Below are positions 10,816 to 19,660 of a stretch of DNA of 64,000 nt, piece by piece; position 1 is the first letter of the stretch; the number at the start of each line of letters is the position of its first letter. The notes beneath the pieces are model-generated. The model was not told the origin of the DNA, ran no database searches, and saw nothing but the letters and a program-made list of their open reading frames with translations. The translations under genes and the position numbers were made by a program. The stretch comes from Armatimonadota bacterium (GTDB taxonomy: Bacteria; Armatimonadota; Fimbriimonadia; Fimbriimonadales; Fimbriimonadaceae), in NCBI GenBank assembly GCA_016125185.1, contig WGMG01000006.1, forward strand, positions 1,922,001-1,986,000, in the 5' to 3' direction.

Positions 10816-12771
10816 GTGGGAAGAGAAAGAATTTGGCCAACGATGGCGTTGGCGTTCACGGCCGCGATGGCCGTGCCGCAATCGCCGCTGACGGCGACAA
10901 AGCTCGATAAGCCGCCGACCATCGACGGCAAAATCAACGACTCGGAATGGCATTCAGTCACTCCTCTCACCGGTCTAAAAGACCCCAACACCGGCGCGCC
11001 CTATCCCGACTCCGCCAAGTTCTGGATCGCTTACGACAAAAACTACGTCTACTTCGCCGCCAAAATGACCGAGAGCGAGCCGGGCAAGATCCGTGCGAAC
11101 GAGTACCGCACCAACGTCGATCTCTCCGGCGATGACTACGTCGAACTTGATCTCGACCTTTCGGGTTCACTCAGCGCCTTCAACACATTCCAAATCAACC
11201 CGCTTGGCGCGACTCATATCTCCATCGCCGGTGGCCGCGCCGCCAAGCGCGAATGGCTTGGTGAGTTCCTCGCCAAGGGCCGTGTCACGCCCGACGGGTG
11301 GGAAGCCGAGGCCAGAATCCCCTGGCGGGCTATGAATATCCCACGAGGTGGCCGCCACGATATCCGCTTCAATATCCTCCGCTTCATCGCCAAAAATCAG
11401 CGCACACTGGCCCAAACTTTCGTCCCACCGCTCCAAACCGCCCTCACGCCAACCTGGCAGTCCGTCGACCTCCCCAAGCCCGAGGTCGATCACAGCATCA
11501 AGCTGTTGCCCTACCTTTACACTGGCTACGACCCCTCCACCGGCGGCGTCTACAACGGCGGGCTCGACATGAAGACCAATCTCACCGACCAGGTCACCAT
11601 GGTCGGCTCCATCAACCCCGACTTCCGCAACATCGAAAACTCGATCCTTTCTCTGGATTTCAGCCGTTTCGAGCGCATCGCCGATGAGACTCGCCCCTTT
11701 TTCCAGGAAGGTCACCAGTACAGCAACTCTCAGCTCTTCATCAGCCAGCGCATCCACCAATTCGATGCGGGCATCAACACCTACGGACGCCTCAACGACA
11801 AAACCAGCTTCTCCACCATCGCCACCGCCCAGTTCGGCAACGAGTCCGACACCGTCATCAACGTCTCCCACGACCCGACGCCGGACACTTCCCTCCGCGT
11901 CACCACCACCGACCTCGAACAACCCGGCCTGAGTAACCGGAGCAACCTTTTCAGGTATTCGCAAAACTTCGGGGCCTTCAACCTCTTTGCCCGTCACATG
12001 GACAGCCAGGACACCACCCTCGGCGAAGGCGTTCAGAACGACGCATACCTCACCTATTCGCGGTCGGGCTTCACCTCCACCACTGGCTGGGCCTTCGCTA
12101 GCAAGAATTTCAAGCCCCGCCTCGGCTTCGTCTCCGAGGTCGATCTCAAAGGCTTCGGCTCCTTCAACGACTTCACTCGCAACTTCGACCACGGACCGCT
12201 CAGCGATATGGACGTCCAGGCCAGCATCACCGCCTACGACCACGCCGATGGCAGCTTCTACCGCAACGAACAGTTCTATCAAGCCAGCGCCACCCTCCGT
12301 GGCGGACTCAATTTATCGCTCGGCATCGACCAAGCGAACTTCGAAGGAAGCAAAGACAGCCTCTACACCTACGCCGCCACCTACCCGCGCGGCAATCCCT
12401 ACAACAACGTCCGCATCCAATACGACCAAGGCATGCAGGCTGGCCTCCCCTATCACAGCATCACCGGCACCACCTCATACCGGCCCAACAAGAAGCTCCA
12501 ATTCACGCTCCGCGAGCAGCACGTGGACTACGATGTCGCCAGCGATCAAACCATCTTCACCACCGCTTGGGACCTCGGGAAGGACCGCTCCATCGCCAGC
12601 CGATTCGTCCGCCAAGACAACAACTTCAACGCCTACCTTGCCTACCAGCGAAGCGGAAACCAAGGTACCGAGTACTACTTCATCCTCGGCGATCCCAACG
12701 CCTTGACCTATCGAAATGCCCTCACGCTCAAATTGGTCGTCCCTGTTTCTCTCGGAAAGCCACGAAAATAA
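10816..12771 (+). CDS. Secreted CBM9-like/DUF5916-like outer-membrane protein
   Basis: After a signal peptide comes a carbohydrate-binding-like domain (LDKPPTIDGKINDSEWHSV... FWIAYDKNYVYFAAKMTESEPG). Then follows a long beta-rich region with DFSRFERIADETRPFFQEG, typical of DUF5916 proteins, which are predicted outer-membrane barrels. The open frame reaches back to 10717, but I choose GTG 10816. It is preceded by GGGGGAAG at good spacing and gives a plausible signal sequence (residues 1-23). That makes 651 residues. The gene diverges from the acetylesterase, and both may act on the cell surface. No substrate can be assigned. Confidence 0.75.
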   Translation: MGRERIWPTMALAFTAAMAVPQSPLTATKLDKPPTIDGKINDSEWHSVTPLTGLKDPNTGAPYPDSAKFWIAYDKNYVYFAAKMTESEPGKIRANEYRTNVDLSGDDYVELDLDLSGSLSAFNTFQINPLGATHISIAGGRAAKREWLGEFLAKGRVTPDGWEAEARIPWRAMNIPRGGRHDIRFNILRFIAKNQRTLAQTFVPPLQTALTPTWQSVDLPKPEVDHSIKLLPYLYTGYDPSTGGVYNGGLDMKTNLTDQVTMVGSINPDFRNIENSILSLDFSRFERIADETRPFFQEGHQYSNSQLFISQRIHQFDAGINTYGRLNDKTSFSTIATAQFGNESDTVINVSHDPTPDTSLRVTTTDLEQPGLSNRSNLFRYSQNFGAFNLFARHMDSQDTTLGEGVQNDAYLTYSRSGFTSTTGWAFASKNFKPRLGFVSEVDLKGFGSFNDFTRNFDHGPLSDMDVQASITAYDHADGSFYRNEQFYQASATLRGGLNLSLGIDQANFEGSKDSLYTYAATYPRGNPYNNVRIQYDQGMQAGLPYHSITGTTSYRPNKKLQFTLREQHVDYDVASDQTIFTTAWDLGKDRSIASRFVRQDNNFNAYLAYQRSGNQGTEYYFILGDPNALTYRNALTLKLVVPVSLGKPRK

Positions 12772-12888
12772 CAGGAATCTAAGAAAATTTCCCCAACAAA
12801 AGGAAGGTCGATTAGATTCAAATTTGAACGAATTCCTAACCTTTTCCTAGAGGAAAGTGTAATTTTGTCTCCTAAAAGTGGAGTCATA

Positions 12889-13407
12889 ATGAATGTGCGA
12901 TCAACGATGCTCGTACATTTTGGAGTTACAAATATGCGTGCATTCGAGCCTTGGCAATTAGATCAATTAGGGCGAATAGGAGAGGTTCACCCTGCACGGC
13001 TCGAGGAACTCCTACAAGCACTCTGGAACCGATACCCGTTCCTTTACGAAGAACTCGCAATCGGCGCAGTCGAACGTGGCACATTGTCCCTCGATGAAGC
13101 GGCAGTGCAACTGGGAATTTCTTCGGACCTGTTGCAAGAAAAAGTCACTCACTACAAAAGCACCGGCGACCACCGAATCACCGTCAATGGCGGTGTGGCT
13201 CGGTTGGCCTCTAGCCATGTAGCCGTCTGGGAAGTCTATCGCGACTTCGAAAAATCCGGCAATCTCGACCATCTCATGTCGACTTTCCCCGGAATTCCGA
13301 TCAGCGAACTCAAGGCTGCCCTACGCTATGCCGAAGCTCATCCCGAAGAAATTCGCGAGCTGATCGACCGATATGAATCAACCTATCGGAACCGCTTTGT
13401 CGTCTAG
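12889..13407 (+). CDS. DUF433-like protein
   Basis: The C-terminal half reads GDHRITVNGGVARLASSHVAVWEV... FPGIPISELKAALRYAEAHPEE, which follows the DUF433 pattern (a small winged-helix-like fold often found as an antitoxin). The N-terminal half is not recognised. It contains ALWNRYPFLYEELAIGAVERGTLSLDEAAVQLGIS, possibly a second helical DNA-binding segment. I chose ATG 12889 (GGAG five bases upstream); ATG 12934 is also preceded by GGAG and is a good alternative. No toxin partner is adjacent: the next gene is lgt. Confidence 0.6.
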   Translation: MNVRSTMLVHFGVTNMRAFEPWQLDQLGRIGEVHPARLEELLQALWNRYPFLYEELAIGAVERGTLSLDEAAVQLGISSDLLQEKVTHYKSTGDHRITVNGGVARLASSHVAVWEVYRDFEKSGNLDHLMSTFPGIPISELKAALRYAEAHPEEIRELIDRYESTYRNRFVV

Positions 13408-13432
13408 GCTGTAAACTCTACTACAAGAGTCT

Positions 13433-14206
13433 ATGTATCCAACGATTTTCCAAATCGGAAGCTTCAAGTTGGCTAGCTTCGGGCTCATGATGGTCATCGC
13501 CTTCTTGGCGTCCCTCATGCTCGCCCGAAAGCGCGCTCCGAAATTTGGAATCAGCGCCGACAGCCTATCCGACGTCGCCTTCTGGGCCATCCTGTCTGGA
13601 ATTCTCGGTGCCCGAGTTTTCTTCATCATTCAGGACATCCCCTACTATTCCAAGCATGTCGGCGAACTGCTCAGCATCCAATTCCAAGGTCTGACCAGCT
13701 TCGGCGGATTCATCGTCGGTGGTCTCGTCGCCGCCTACGTCTGCAAAAAGAAGGGCATCCCCATCCTCGCTTGCATGGATCTCGTCGCCCCAGCCTTCAT
13801 CCTTGGCCACGCAATTGGCCGGATCGGCTGTCTGCTAAACGGATGCTGCCACGGCGCACCCGCCAAGAGCGCTTTCCCGTTCCTGGCCTACAGCAGTGAG
13901 ATCAACGCCTACTGCGTGCCCGCCCAACTCTACGATTCGGCGATGAACATCGGCGTTCTCTTCCTGCTGCTCTCGCTCGAAAAACGATCTCACCGCCGAG
14001 CAGGATATACGTTGGGCATGGCCCTCATCCTCCACGGCCTCACGAGGTTTATTTACGAATTCTTCCGTGCGGGAACATCCAGCACGACCATCGGTCTCGG
14101 CAATCTCCCCATCACCGATGGGCACATAATGGCAGTTGTGATCATGATCGTCGGTGGTTTCTTCGTCCTCCGCTCCAAGCCAGTCGAGGTTCCAGCCGTA
14201 CAATGA
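13433..14206 (+). CDS. lgt: Prolipoprotein diacylglyceryl transferase
   Basis: Lgt transfers diacylglycerol from phosphatidylglycerol to the lipobox cysteine of prolipoproteins at the inner membrane. The 257-residue polytopic protein has seven likely membrane segments and the signature HAIGRIGCLLNGCCHG (from about 124), including the essential Arg-Ile-Gly core. Earlier it carries TSFGGFIVGG, matching the conserved His/Tyr-flanked loop region only partly. Its substrates in this window include the lipoproteins at 19661 and 20233. It overlaps the next gene by ATGA, so the two are translationally coupled. Confidence 0.9.
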   Translation: MYPTIFQIGSFKLASFGLMMVIAFLASLMLARKRAPKFGISADSLSDVAFWAILSGILGARVFFIIQDIPYYSKHVGELLSIQFQGLTSFGGFIVGGLVAAYVCKKKGIPILACMDLVAPAFILGHAIGRIGCLLNGCCHGAPAKSAFPFLAYSSEINAYCVPAQLYDSAMNIGVLFLLLSLEKRSHRRAGYTLGMALILHGLTRFIYEFFRAGTSSTTIGLGNLPITDGHIMAVVIMIVGGFFVLRSKPVEVPAVQ

Positions 14207-15180
14207 GGGTCCCCGAATATCTCGCCGGCTTTCCCAACAAGTCGTCGCTCGTCGTGGGTGACTTGATGTTGGACGAGTACATTTTTGGCTCTGCCAACCG
14301 CATCAGCCAGGAAGCTCCCGTCATCGTCGTCAAGCAGAACCGCATCTCATCCGTCCCCGGTGGCGCGGCCAACGTCGCCATGAACCTCATGGCCCTCGGC
14401 GCGAAGACCGGCGTGGTGGGCGTCGTCGGTGACGACAAAGCCGCCGACGACCTCGAAGCTTCGCTGAAGCTGAGCGGCGTCGGCCCCATCCAGATTCTGC
14501 GCGATCCCGATCGCCCTACGACTCGCAAGACCCGCGTCGTCGCCAACCACTCTCACCAGGTCCTGCGTATCGACGTTGAAGAAGAAGTTCCGATTGGCCC
14601 CGCGCTGGAGAAAGATCTGATTCAAAGCGTTCGGTCCTCCGCCAACGGATGCGATGTCCTCCTCCTCAGCGACTACCAGAAGGGCGCAATTCCTGGACCC
14701 GTGATCGAGAAGATCGTCGCCCTTGGCAAAGAACTCGGCATTCCCGTCGTCGCCAACGCCAAGCCCGGCACCGCTCACCACTACCACGGAGCCGACGTTG
14801 TCAGCCTCAACCGCTTCGAAGCCTCGTCCGCCCTCGGCTACCTCAAGCCGATCACCGACGACATGGCGATCGATGCGGCTAAACAACTGCGCCGCGAACT
14901 CGAGATTCAAACGCTTGTCATCACCCTCGGCGCTAGCGGAATGGTCTTCGCCAACGACTCCGAAGCCCAAAGCGTCCCTGCTATCCGCGTAGAGGTCTAC
15001 GACGAAGCTGGTGCCGGTGACACGGTCATCGCCACTCTCGCCCTCTGCGCCACCTGCGGTCCCCTTGATGCCGAAGCTCTTCGCCTGGCGACCCACACCG
15101 CCGCCAGCGTTGTGCGCAAGATCGGCGTCGCCGTCCCCACCGCCGAGGACCTCCAGCAAATCGCCCAAGTCTTCCGATAA
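14203..15180 (+). CDS. PfkB-family kinase, RfaE domain I type (heptose-7-phosphate kinase-like)
   Basis: The 325-residue protein matches the kinase half of HldE/RfaE. It opens with VVGDLMLDEYIFGSANRISQEAPV, followed by PGGAANVAMNLMALGA and the C-terminal anion-hole motif EAGAGDT near 268-274. In Gram-negative bacteria this enzyme phosphorylates D-glycero-D-manno-heptose 7-phosphate for LPS core synthesis. Here the adenylyltransferase half is absent, so it would have to be separate. Related PfkB kinases use other sugars, so the substrate is inferred. It overlaps lgt by four bases. Confidence 0.8.
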   Translation: MRVPEYLAGFPNKSSLVVGDLMLDEYIFGSANRISQEAPVIVVKQNRISSVPGGAANVAMNLMALGAKTGVVGVVGDDKAADDLEASLKLSGVGPIQILRDPDRPTTRKTRVVANHSHQVLRIDVEEEVPIGPALEKDLIQSVRSSANGCDVLLLSDYQKGAIPGPVIEKIVALGKELGIPVVANAKPGTAHHYHGADVVSLNRFEASSALGYLKPITDDMAIDAAKQLRRELEIQTLVITLGASGMVFANDSEAQSVPAIRVEVYDEAGAGDTVIATLALCATCGPLDAEALRLATHTAASVVRKIGVAVPTAEDLQQIAQVFR

Positions 15181-15490
15181 GGTTGGAGGGCGGGCGTCTC
15201 GTTCACAAAGAAGATAGGGTGGCATGCTCAGCCGAGCTTGCGAGTCTGAGCATGGTTACAAGTTCCCTTCCTTCCTTCGAGGAGGAAGGGCGCAGGGATG
15301 GCGGGGACCAAACCCAAATCCCCTTCCATTATGACGAACGAAGTGACCGACCACGAAGTGGTCGCAGACCTTAGCCGGGGTGCCGGAGCGACGAAGGAGC
15401 GCAGACCCCCGGATAGCACCCGCTACATCGAAAGTCCGAGGAGTCCCGAGCATCGGGACGACCCCGCCATTATGGCGGCCAACAACTAAG
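15181..15490. repeat. Intergenic cluster of palindromes, includes dispersed element copy 2
   Basis: This 400 bp gap (15181-15580) holds no convincing gene. It contains CATGCTCAG/CTGAGCATG (15223-15254), a CCCTTCCT/AGGAAGGG hairpin followed by GCAGGGATGG near 15266-15300 (also near 23425-23460), and GACC/GGTC around 15350. It also holds a second copy of the window-start element, GTCCCGA/TCGGGAC (15443-15459) plus CCGCCA/TGGCGG (15464-15478). It looks like several repeat families accumulated in one spot. The last 90 bases lead into the small basic-protein gene. Confidence 0.6.
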
Positions 15491-15580
15491 GATCAACCCG
15501 AACCAACCCTCTACCAGTTTTGAACCCACTCCAACACCAAATCGCCCGATCAAGGTATCTTTTATGGTTACGGAACAAAC

Positions 15581-15775
15581 ATGAGAGTCAGAAACAAAGA
15601 AATTCGCGCCAAGCGACATCGAAAAGAACAAATTATTAAAGACGCGATCCGCACCGCCAAGGCCGAAGCCGCCGGTGGATCCAAGAAGGAAAAGAAGGCC
15701 GCTAAGCCAGCTTCCAAGCCCGCCGCCAAGAAGGCCGCGCCGAAGAAGACCGAAGAAGCTCCGGCCGCCGAGTAA
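15581..15775 (+). CDS. Small Lys/Ala-rich basic protein
   Basis: A 64-residue protein. The N-terminal half is helical and very basic (MRVRNKEIRAKRHRKEQIIK). The C-terminal half is a low-complexity Lys/Ala/Pro tail similar in composition to histone H1-like or ribosome-associated tails, ending acidic (EEAPAAE). I do not recognise a named family. A role binding nucleic acid, either nucleoid or ribosome, is inferred from charge alone. An own terminator lies directly downstream, so it is a separate, probably well-expressed unit. Confidence 0.7.
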   Translation: MRVRNKEIRAKRHRKEQIIKDAIRTAKAEAAGGSKKEKKAAKPASKPAAKKAAPKKTEEAPAAE

Positions 15776-15796
15776 TCTCCGTAATCCACGTATTGA

Positions 15797-15824
15797 ATGC
15801 CCCCTCAAAGAAGGGGGCATTTTC
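15797..15824 (+). terminator. Intrinsic terminator after basic-protein gene
   Basis: The stem ATGCCCCCT (15797-15805) pairs with AGGGGGCAT (15812-15820). It is followed by TTTTCATTT, beginning 21 bp after the stop codon. Confidence 0.85.
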
Positions 15825-15932
15825 ATTTCAGAAGCCCAACCTGTCAGATTTGCTGGATTGATTTATCGAGGTGGGGTGACTAGACTAAATGCTGGGTTCC
15901 CCACCTTTGGCGGTGCCTACGTTGGTTTAATC

Positions 15933-16532
15933 ATGAAAATTAGAGCCTGCACTCTAGCTATTTCTTCGCTATTCATCGGTTTTTCGGTCACCGCACAGGC
16001 CGATGTTATCCTCGACACCTTTGGTTCCACTGGTGGAGGGTTTGACCAAGTTCTCAGCTATACCATTAGTACGAACGACGTGGTGGATCGGCCATTCTCC
16101 GTGAACGGCACCTACTCGTTGGACTCCATCGATGTCGCCCTCATCGGCTTTGGCAGCGATCTTGTGCAACTCGATTTGTGTTCCGACGACGCGGGAAACC
16201 CAGGTTCCATTATTGAATCGTTTTCCATTCTCACGAACCCGGGCACGACGATGATCTACTCCGTCACATCCGTGCTGCAGCCAGTTTTGTCGACCGGCAA
16301 CTACCACCTCAAGATGAGTATGGATTCAAACTCGGCGGGCTGGTGTTGGACCACCAATCCGGGAGTCAAACCCATCGACTTTAGTTTTGATCAGGGAGCT
16401 ACTTGGCATCTGCAAAACACGGTCGACATTACCACTAGAATAACCGCGACGGCAGTTGTCCCAGAGCCTGCCTCTTTCGCAGTTCTCGGCCTTGGTGCCT
16501 TCGCGCTCATTCGCCGCCGTAGAACAGCCTAA
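15933..16532 (+). CDS. PEP-CTERM secreted protein
   Basis: A 199-residue protein starting at ATG 15933; the open frame upstream overlaps the small basic gene and its terminator. It has a signal peptide of about 23 residues (ending AQA). A beta-rich domain follows, beginning DVILDTFGSTGGGFDQVLSY, that resembles choice-of-anchor domains. The PEP-CTERM tail is VPEPASFAVLGLGAFALIRRRRTA: a PEP motif, a membrane segment and an Arg cluster. Such proteins are exported and processed by an exosortase, which I do not see in the window. The ligand or role is unknown. Confidence 0.85.
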   Translation: MKIRACTLAISSLFIGFSVTAQADVILDTFGSTGGGFDQVLSYTISTNDVVDRPFSVNGTYSLDSIDVALIGFGSDLVQLDLCSDDAGNPGSIIESFSILTNPGTTMIYSVTSVLQPVLSTGNYHLKMSMDSNSAGWCWTTNPGVKPIDFSFDQGATWHLQNTVDITTRITATAVVPEPASFAVLGLGAFALIRRRRTA

Positions 16533-16552
16533 CTTCGAACCCCCAAAAAGAT

Positions 16553-16575
16553 GTCCCCCTTCTTGAAAGGGGGAC
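16553..16575. repeat. Perfect hairpin, possible dispersed element
   Basis: GTCCCCCTT (16553-16561) pairs perfectly with AAGGGGGAC (16567-16575) around a five-base loop, 20 bp after the PEP-CTERM stop. No T tract follows, so termination is uncertain. The next 50 bp (GAGGGTTGGGGTGGGAT and surroundings) resemble the G-rich flank of the hairpins near 15266 and 23425. Confidence 0.45.
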
Positions 16576-16724
16576 TCGGTAAAGACGCCGTTGAGGGTTG
16601 GGGTGGGATGATTTGGCTACCGGCGTCGAAACTGTTGCCATCATAATGCCGCCGATTTGTTTGGAAATCATTTGCATTCCGACTCCGAAAAACACCTTCA
16701 TTTCACCTTCATCAAACCGCCAAG

Positions 16725-17630
16725 ATGAGCCACAATGACCCCGTGCAAATGTCCGGCAATCCGGTTTTCCCTGGCTGGTACGCCGACCCCGAACTCCACC
16801 TCTTCGCGGGCCGCTACTACATCTATCCGACCTACTCCGCCCTTTACGAAGACCAAACCTTCTTCGAGGTCTTCTCGTCCGACGACCTAACCAACTGGAC
16901 CAACGAAGGCCGAGGCCTCGATTTCGCCGACGTTCCTTGGAGCACCAACCGCGCCGCTTGGGCACCGTCCGTCGCCGAAAAAGACGGCCGTTACTACATG
17001 TACTTTTCTGCCGGTGATGGCGCAGGAATCGGTGTCGCCGTCGCCGACAACCCCCAAGGCCCGTTCGTCGACGCCCTCGGACACCCACTCATCAAGGAAT
17101 ATCACCACGGTGCGCAGCCAATCGACGCCCATGCTTACGTCGATGACGACGGTCAGGCCTACCTCTACTATGGCGGTTGGAAGCATGCGGTAGTCGTCCA
17201 GCTCGGCGAGGACATGATCTCCACCGTAGGCGACTTCCAAGAGATCACGCCCGAGCTCTACGTCGAAGGCCCCTTCATGATCAAACGCAAGGGCCTCTAC
17301 TATTTCATGTGGTCCGAAGGCTCCTGGGGCGACGCCTCCTACTCGGTGGCCTACGCCAAGTCCAAATCGCCCTACGGCCCGTTCGTCCGCCACGGAAAAG
17401 TCCTCCAAAGCGACCCGAACATCGGAAACAGCGCCGGACATCACTCCGTCCTCCAAATCCCGAACACTGACGAATGGTACATCTGCTACCACCGGCGTCC
17501 CATCGAGGAAACCGCCCGCGACCACCGCGTTACGTGCATCGAGCGAATGTTCTTCGACGAGAACGACGACATCGTCCCCGTCGTGCTGACGCATGAAGGC
17601 GTTCCCGCCCGGCCGATCGATCAAACCTAA
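16725..17630 (+). CDS. Glycoside hydrolase family 43
   Basis: A 301-residue GH43 enzyme with a five-bladed propeller pattern. The general base is in FPGWYADPELH (Asp near residue 22), the pKa-modulating Asp in PIDAHAYVDDDG, and the acid Glu in LYVEGPFMIKRKG. WAPSVAEKDGRYYMYFSAGDG is the typical second blade. GH43 enzymes release arabinose or xylose from hemicelluloses. There is no signal peptide, so it probably acts in the cytoplasm on imported oligosaccharides. The stop overlaps the convergent anti-sigma gene by four bases. Confidence 0.88.
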   Translation: MSHNDPVQMSGNPVFPGWYADPELHLFAGRYYIYPTYSALYEDQTFFEVFSSDDLTNWTNEGRGLDFADVPWSTNRAAWAPSVAEKDGRYYMYFSAGDGAGIGVAVADNPQGPFVDALGHPLIKEYHHGAQPIDAHAYVDDDGQAYLYYGGWKHAVVVQLGEDMISTVGDFQEITPELYVEGPFMIKRKGLYYFMWSEGSWGDASYSVAYAKSKSPYGPFVRHGKVLQSDPNIGNSAGHHSVLQIPNTDEWYICYHRRPIEETARDHRVTCIERMFFDENDDIVPVVLTHEGVPARPIDQT

Positions 17631-17899
17631 GCCGTCGTAGGCTCAAGCTTATTCAAAAGGTCGCTCAGGTCGCCTTGCGACATCAGGTCCTCGCCCTCGG
17701 CGCACGCTTCTTCGTACGCTAGCCGAATCGCGTCCTGGTAGCACTTCAGCGCGTCCATGGTCGCCTTACAGTTGCCGCACTTTTCCGCGTGCTTCTTCAC
17801 GTACCACTTAAAAAGTCCTCCCTTCGAGTTCTCGAAGACGAGCCTTTCCAAAGTCGAGGCGAACATGCCGCACGGTTTCAACGCATCGTGAGATTTCAT
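17627..17899 (-). CDS. Putative zinc-finger anti-sigma factor
   Basis: A 90-residue soluble protein with HAEKCGNC near residue 39, like the H-x3-C-x2-C core of zinc-binding anti-sigma domains (ZAS/zf-HC2). An extra Cys lies at each side and the C-terminus is acidic and helical. The ATG at 17899 overlaps the sigma-factor stop as ATGA, which supports this start and translational coupling. It has no membrane segment, so release would be by redox or ligand sensing rather than proteolysis at the membrane. The role is inferred from its position. Confidence 0.65.
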   Translation of the reverse strand: MKSHDALKPCGMFASTLERLVFENSKGGLFKWYVKKHAEKCGNCKATMDALKCYQDAIRLAYEEACAEGEDLMSQGDLSDLLNKLEPTTA

Positions 17900-18447
17900 A
17901 AGGTGCACTCCAACGAGTTCAGACGGGAAGCAAGTTTCATCCTTGCCCGAGAGAGACGAGATCGAACGGTACCCACCGCGATTTGGAGGATCGCCGCAGT
18001 TTCCTCATAATCGAATTGGTGGATGTCGACCAGCACGACACATTCTCGCTGGTCGTCGGGTAATTCGTCAATAGCCCGCGTCAAGACGTCCCGCAGACCG
18101 ACGTTCTCAAATTCGCGCCGACCGTCGATCCCAGGGGTCTGTTCGTCCGGCGGTCCCGCGATCCGCTTGTTCTTCCGCTTGTGCATCAAGAACTCGTTGC
18201 GGATCACCGTCGCGAACCACGCCTTGGCTTGGTTATCCAGGCAAAGGGTGCGGTTCATATAGGCTTGATAACCCTTGATCACGGCCTCTTGGACAATGTC
18301 CTTGGCGAGTTCGTGGTCGGGCCGCGTATAGCTGAAGGCCAGAGAATTCAGGCGAGGAAGATGACTGGCGAGAAAACGCTCGTAGTCCGACCTCGTCTGC
18401 TGTCCTGGCGCGGCGCAGCCGGGTTGTGCGACGGCAATTTGAAGCAT
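17896..18447 (-). CDS. ECF-type RNA polymerase sigma factor
   Basis: 183 residues with sigma-70 region 2 at about 20-95 (LNSLAFSYTRPDHELAKDIVQEAVIKGYQAY, then AWFATVIRNEFLMHKRKNKR) and region 4 at about 125-178 (IDELPDDQRECVVLVDIHQFDYEETAAILQIAVGTVRSRLSRARMKL). It is coupled to a downstream zinc-type anti-sigma gene. The regulon is unknown. The methyltransferase gene diverges from the other side, so any autoregulated promoter must lie in the short gap or inside the neighbouring frame (about 18448-18510). Confidence 0.9.
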   Translation of the reverse strand: MLQIAVAQPGCAAPGQQTRSDYERFLASHLPRLNSLAFSYTRPDHELAKDIVQEAVIKGYQAYMNRTLCLDNQAKAWFATVIRNEFLMHKRKNKRIAGPPDEQTPGIDGRREFENVGLRDVLTRAIDELPDDQRECVVLVDIHQFDYEETAAILQIAVGTVRSRLSRARMKLASRLNSLECTL

Positions 18448-18509
18448 GTTGATTGCAGAATGCGGCAGCCCTGAGAACAGTTCCCAAAAATAAGCTAGAA
18501 TCTCTTCCG

Positions 18510-19232
18510 TTGCAAAGCGCAGAGTATGCCCGCATGTACGAGTTGGAAGACCGCTATTGGTGGTTCGTGGCTCGACGGGAACTTGCCCTCCAGTTCCTCG
18601 CCCAAGTCGCTCCTGCCAACGCCACCATCCTTGATGTAGGTTGCGGCACCGGCAAGGGTCAGGACGCCTTTGGCTCGCTTGGAACCGTGTACGGCGTTGA
18701 CTTTAGCCAAGATGCTCTCGAATTCTGTCATCAGCGTGGCCTTACACGCATTGCCCGCGCCGATGCCCAAGCCCTCCCTCTCCAATCGAATTCGTTCGAC
18801 GTCGTTGTCACTCTCGACACGATCGAGCACGTTCCCGACGATCAAAAGGCCATCGCCGAGATCGCCCGCGTCCTCAAACCTGGTGGCCACATCCTCATCA
18901 ACGTTCCCGCCTACCAATGGCTTTGGGGGCCTCACGATGTCGCCCTCATGCACCACCGGCGCTACAGCCGAACCCAAGTGCGCAAGCTCCTCGAAGCCAA
19001 CGGCTTCGAAATCGAGCGGCTGACCTATCACATCTTTTTCCTTTTCCCCCTCGTCGCCATCTCCCGCTTCCTCAGCAAGTTCAAAAAAGGCGACCCCGAC
19101 GCCAAGCTCCCCAACCTTCCGCGCTTTGTCGAAAGCATTTTCTCCCTGTTCCAACGCGCCGAAGCCGCGATCATCGTCCGGTCCAATCTTCCGTGGGGCA
19201 GCAGTATCGTCGCCGTGGCCAAGAAAAAATGA
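18510..19232 (+). CDS. Class I SAM-dependent methyltransferase
   Basis: The protein carries motif I as ILDVGCGTGKGQDAFG, then VYGVDFSQDALEFC, ADAQALPLQSNSFDVVVTLDTIEHV and a Methyltransf_11-like fold. The N-terminus YELEDRYWWFVARREL is typical of a group associated with glycan or lipid biosynthesis clusters. The frame opens at TTG 18453. I favour TTG 18510 because the conserved segment begins just after it; ATG 18534 is possible. A hydrophobic stretch near the C-terminus (TYHIFFLFPLVAISRFL) may touch the membrane. It overlaps the next gene by ATGA. Confidence 0.82.
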   Translation: MQSAEYARMYELEDRYWWFVARRELALQFLAQVAPANATILDVGCGTGKGQDAFGSLGTVYGVDFSQDALEFCHQRGLTRIARADAQALPLQSNSFDVVVTLDTIEHVPDDQKAIAEIARVLKPGGHILINVPAYQWLWGPHDVALMHHRRYSRTQVRKLLEANGFEIERLTYHIFFLFPLVAISRFLSKFKKGDPDAKLPNLPRFVESIFSLFQRAEAAIIVRSNLPWGSSIVAVAKKK

Positions 19233-19636
19233 CCGCCCCCGGCTACTCCGGCAAACCACTAGCCGAAAAGCTCGGCCTCAAGCCTGGCATGGTCGCCATT
19301 TCCATCGACGCTCCTGACGACTATGAGCAATTCCTCAGCAGTCCCGTGGAGATCGCCCAGCAAATAGGCGACAAAGCGCCAAATTTTGTCCATATTTTCG
19401 TCATCGAGCGCGCTCGCATGGACGCCCTCCTGTCCGACCTCTTCAGCCGCATCGACCGCGACGGCATGGTCTGGGTATCGTGGCCCAAGAAAAGCTCGAA
19501 GGTCCCTACCGATATCGACGAAAATATCATCCGCGATGTCTGCCTCCCAATGGGCTGGGTCGACGTCAAGGTGTGCGCCGTCACCGACGTTTGGAGTGGT
19601 CTCAAGCTCGTCATCCGCAAAGAGCTTCGCCGCTGA
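19229..19636 (+). CDS. DUF3052-like protein
   Basis: A 135-residue protein starting at the ATG that overlaps the methyltransferase stop. GYSGKPLAEKLGLKPGMVAISIDAPDDYEQFL is the typical DUF3052 opening, and WVSWPKKSSKVPTDIDENIIRD is the second conserved block. The family is small, cytoplasmic and of unknown function. The longer open frame back to 18917 lies inside the methyltransferase gene and is rejected. Coupled translation with the methyltransferase suggests a shared transcript, not necessarily a shared role. Confidence 0.75.
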   Translation: MTAPGYSGKPLAEKLGLKPGMVAISIDAPDDYEQFLSSPVEIAQQIGDKAPNFVHIFVIERARMDALLSDLFSRIDRDGMVWVSWPKKSSKVPTDIDENIIRDVCLPMGWVDVKVCAVTDVWSGLKLVIRKELRR

Positions 19637-19660
19637 ATTCGTGTTACACTCAAATTCACC

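Noticed and set aside
12889-13407. Antitoxin of a toxin-antitoxin pair
   Set aside because: DUF433-like proteins can be antitoxins, but no toxin gene is next to it; the flanking genes are a large secreted protein and lgt.
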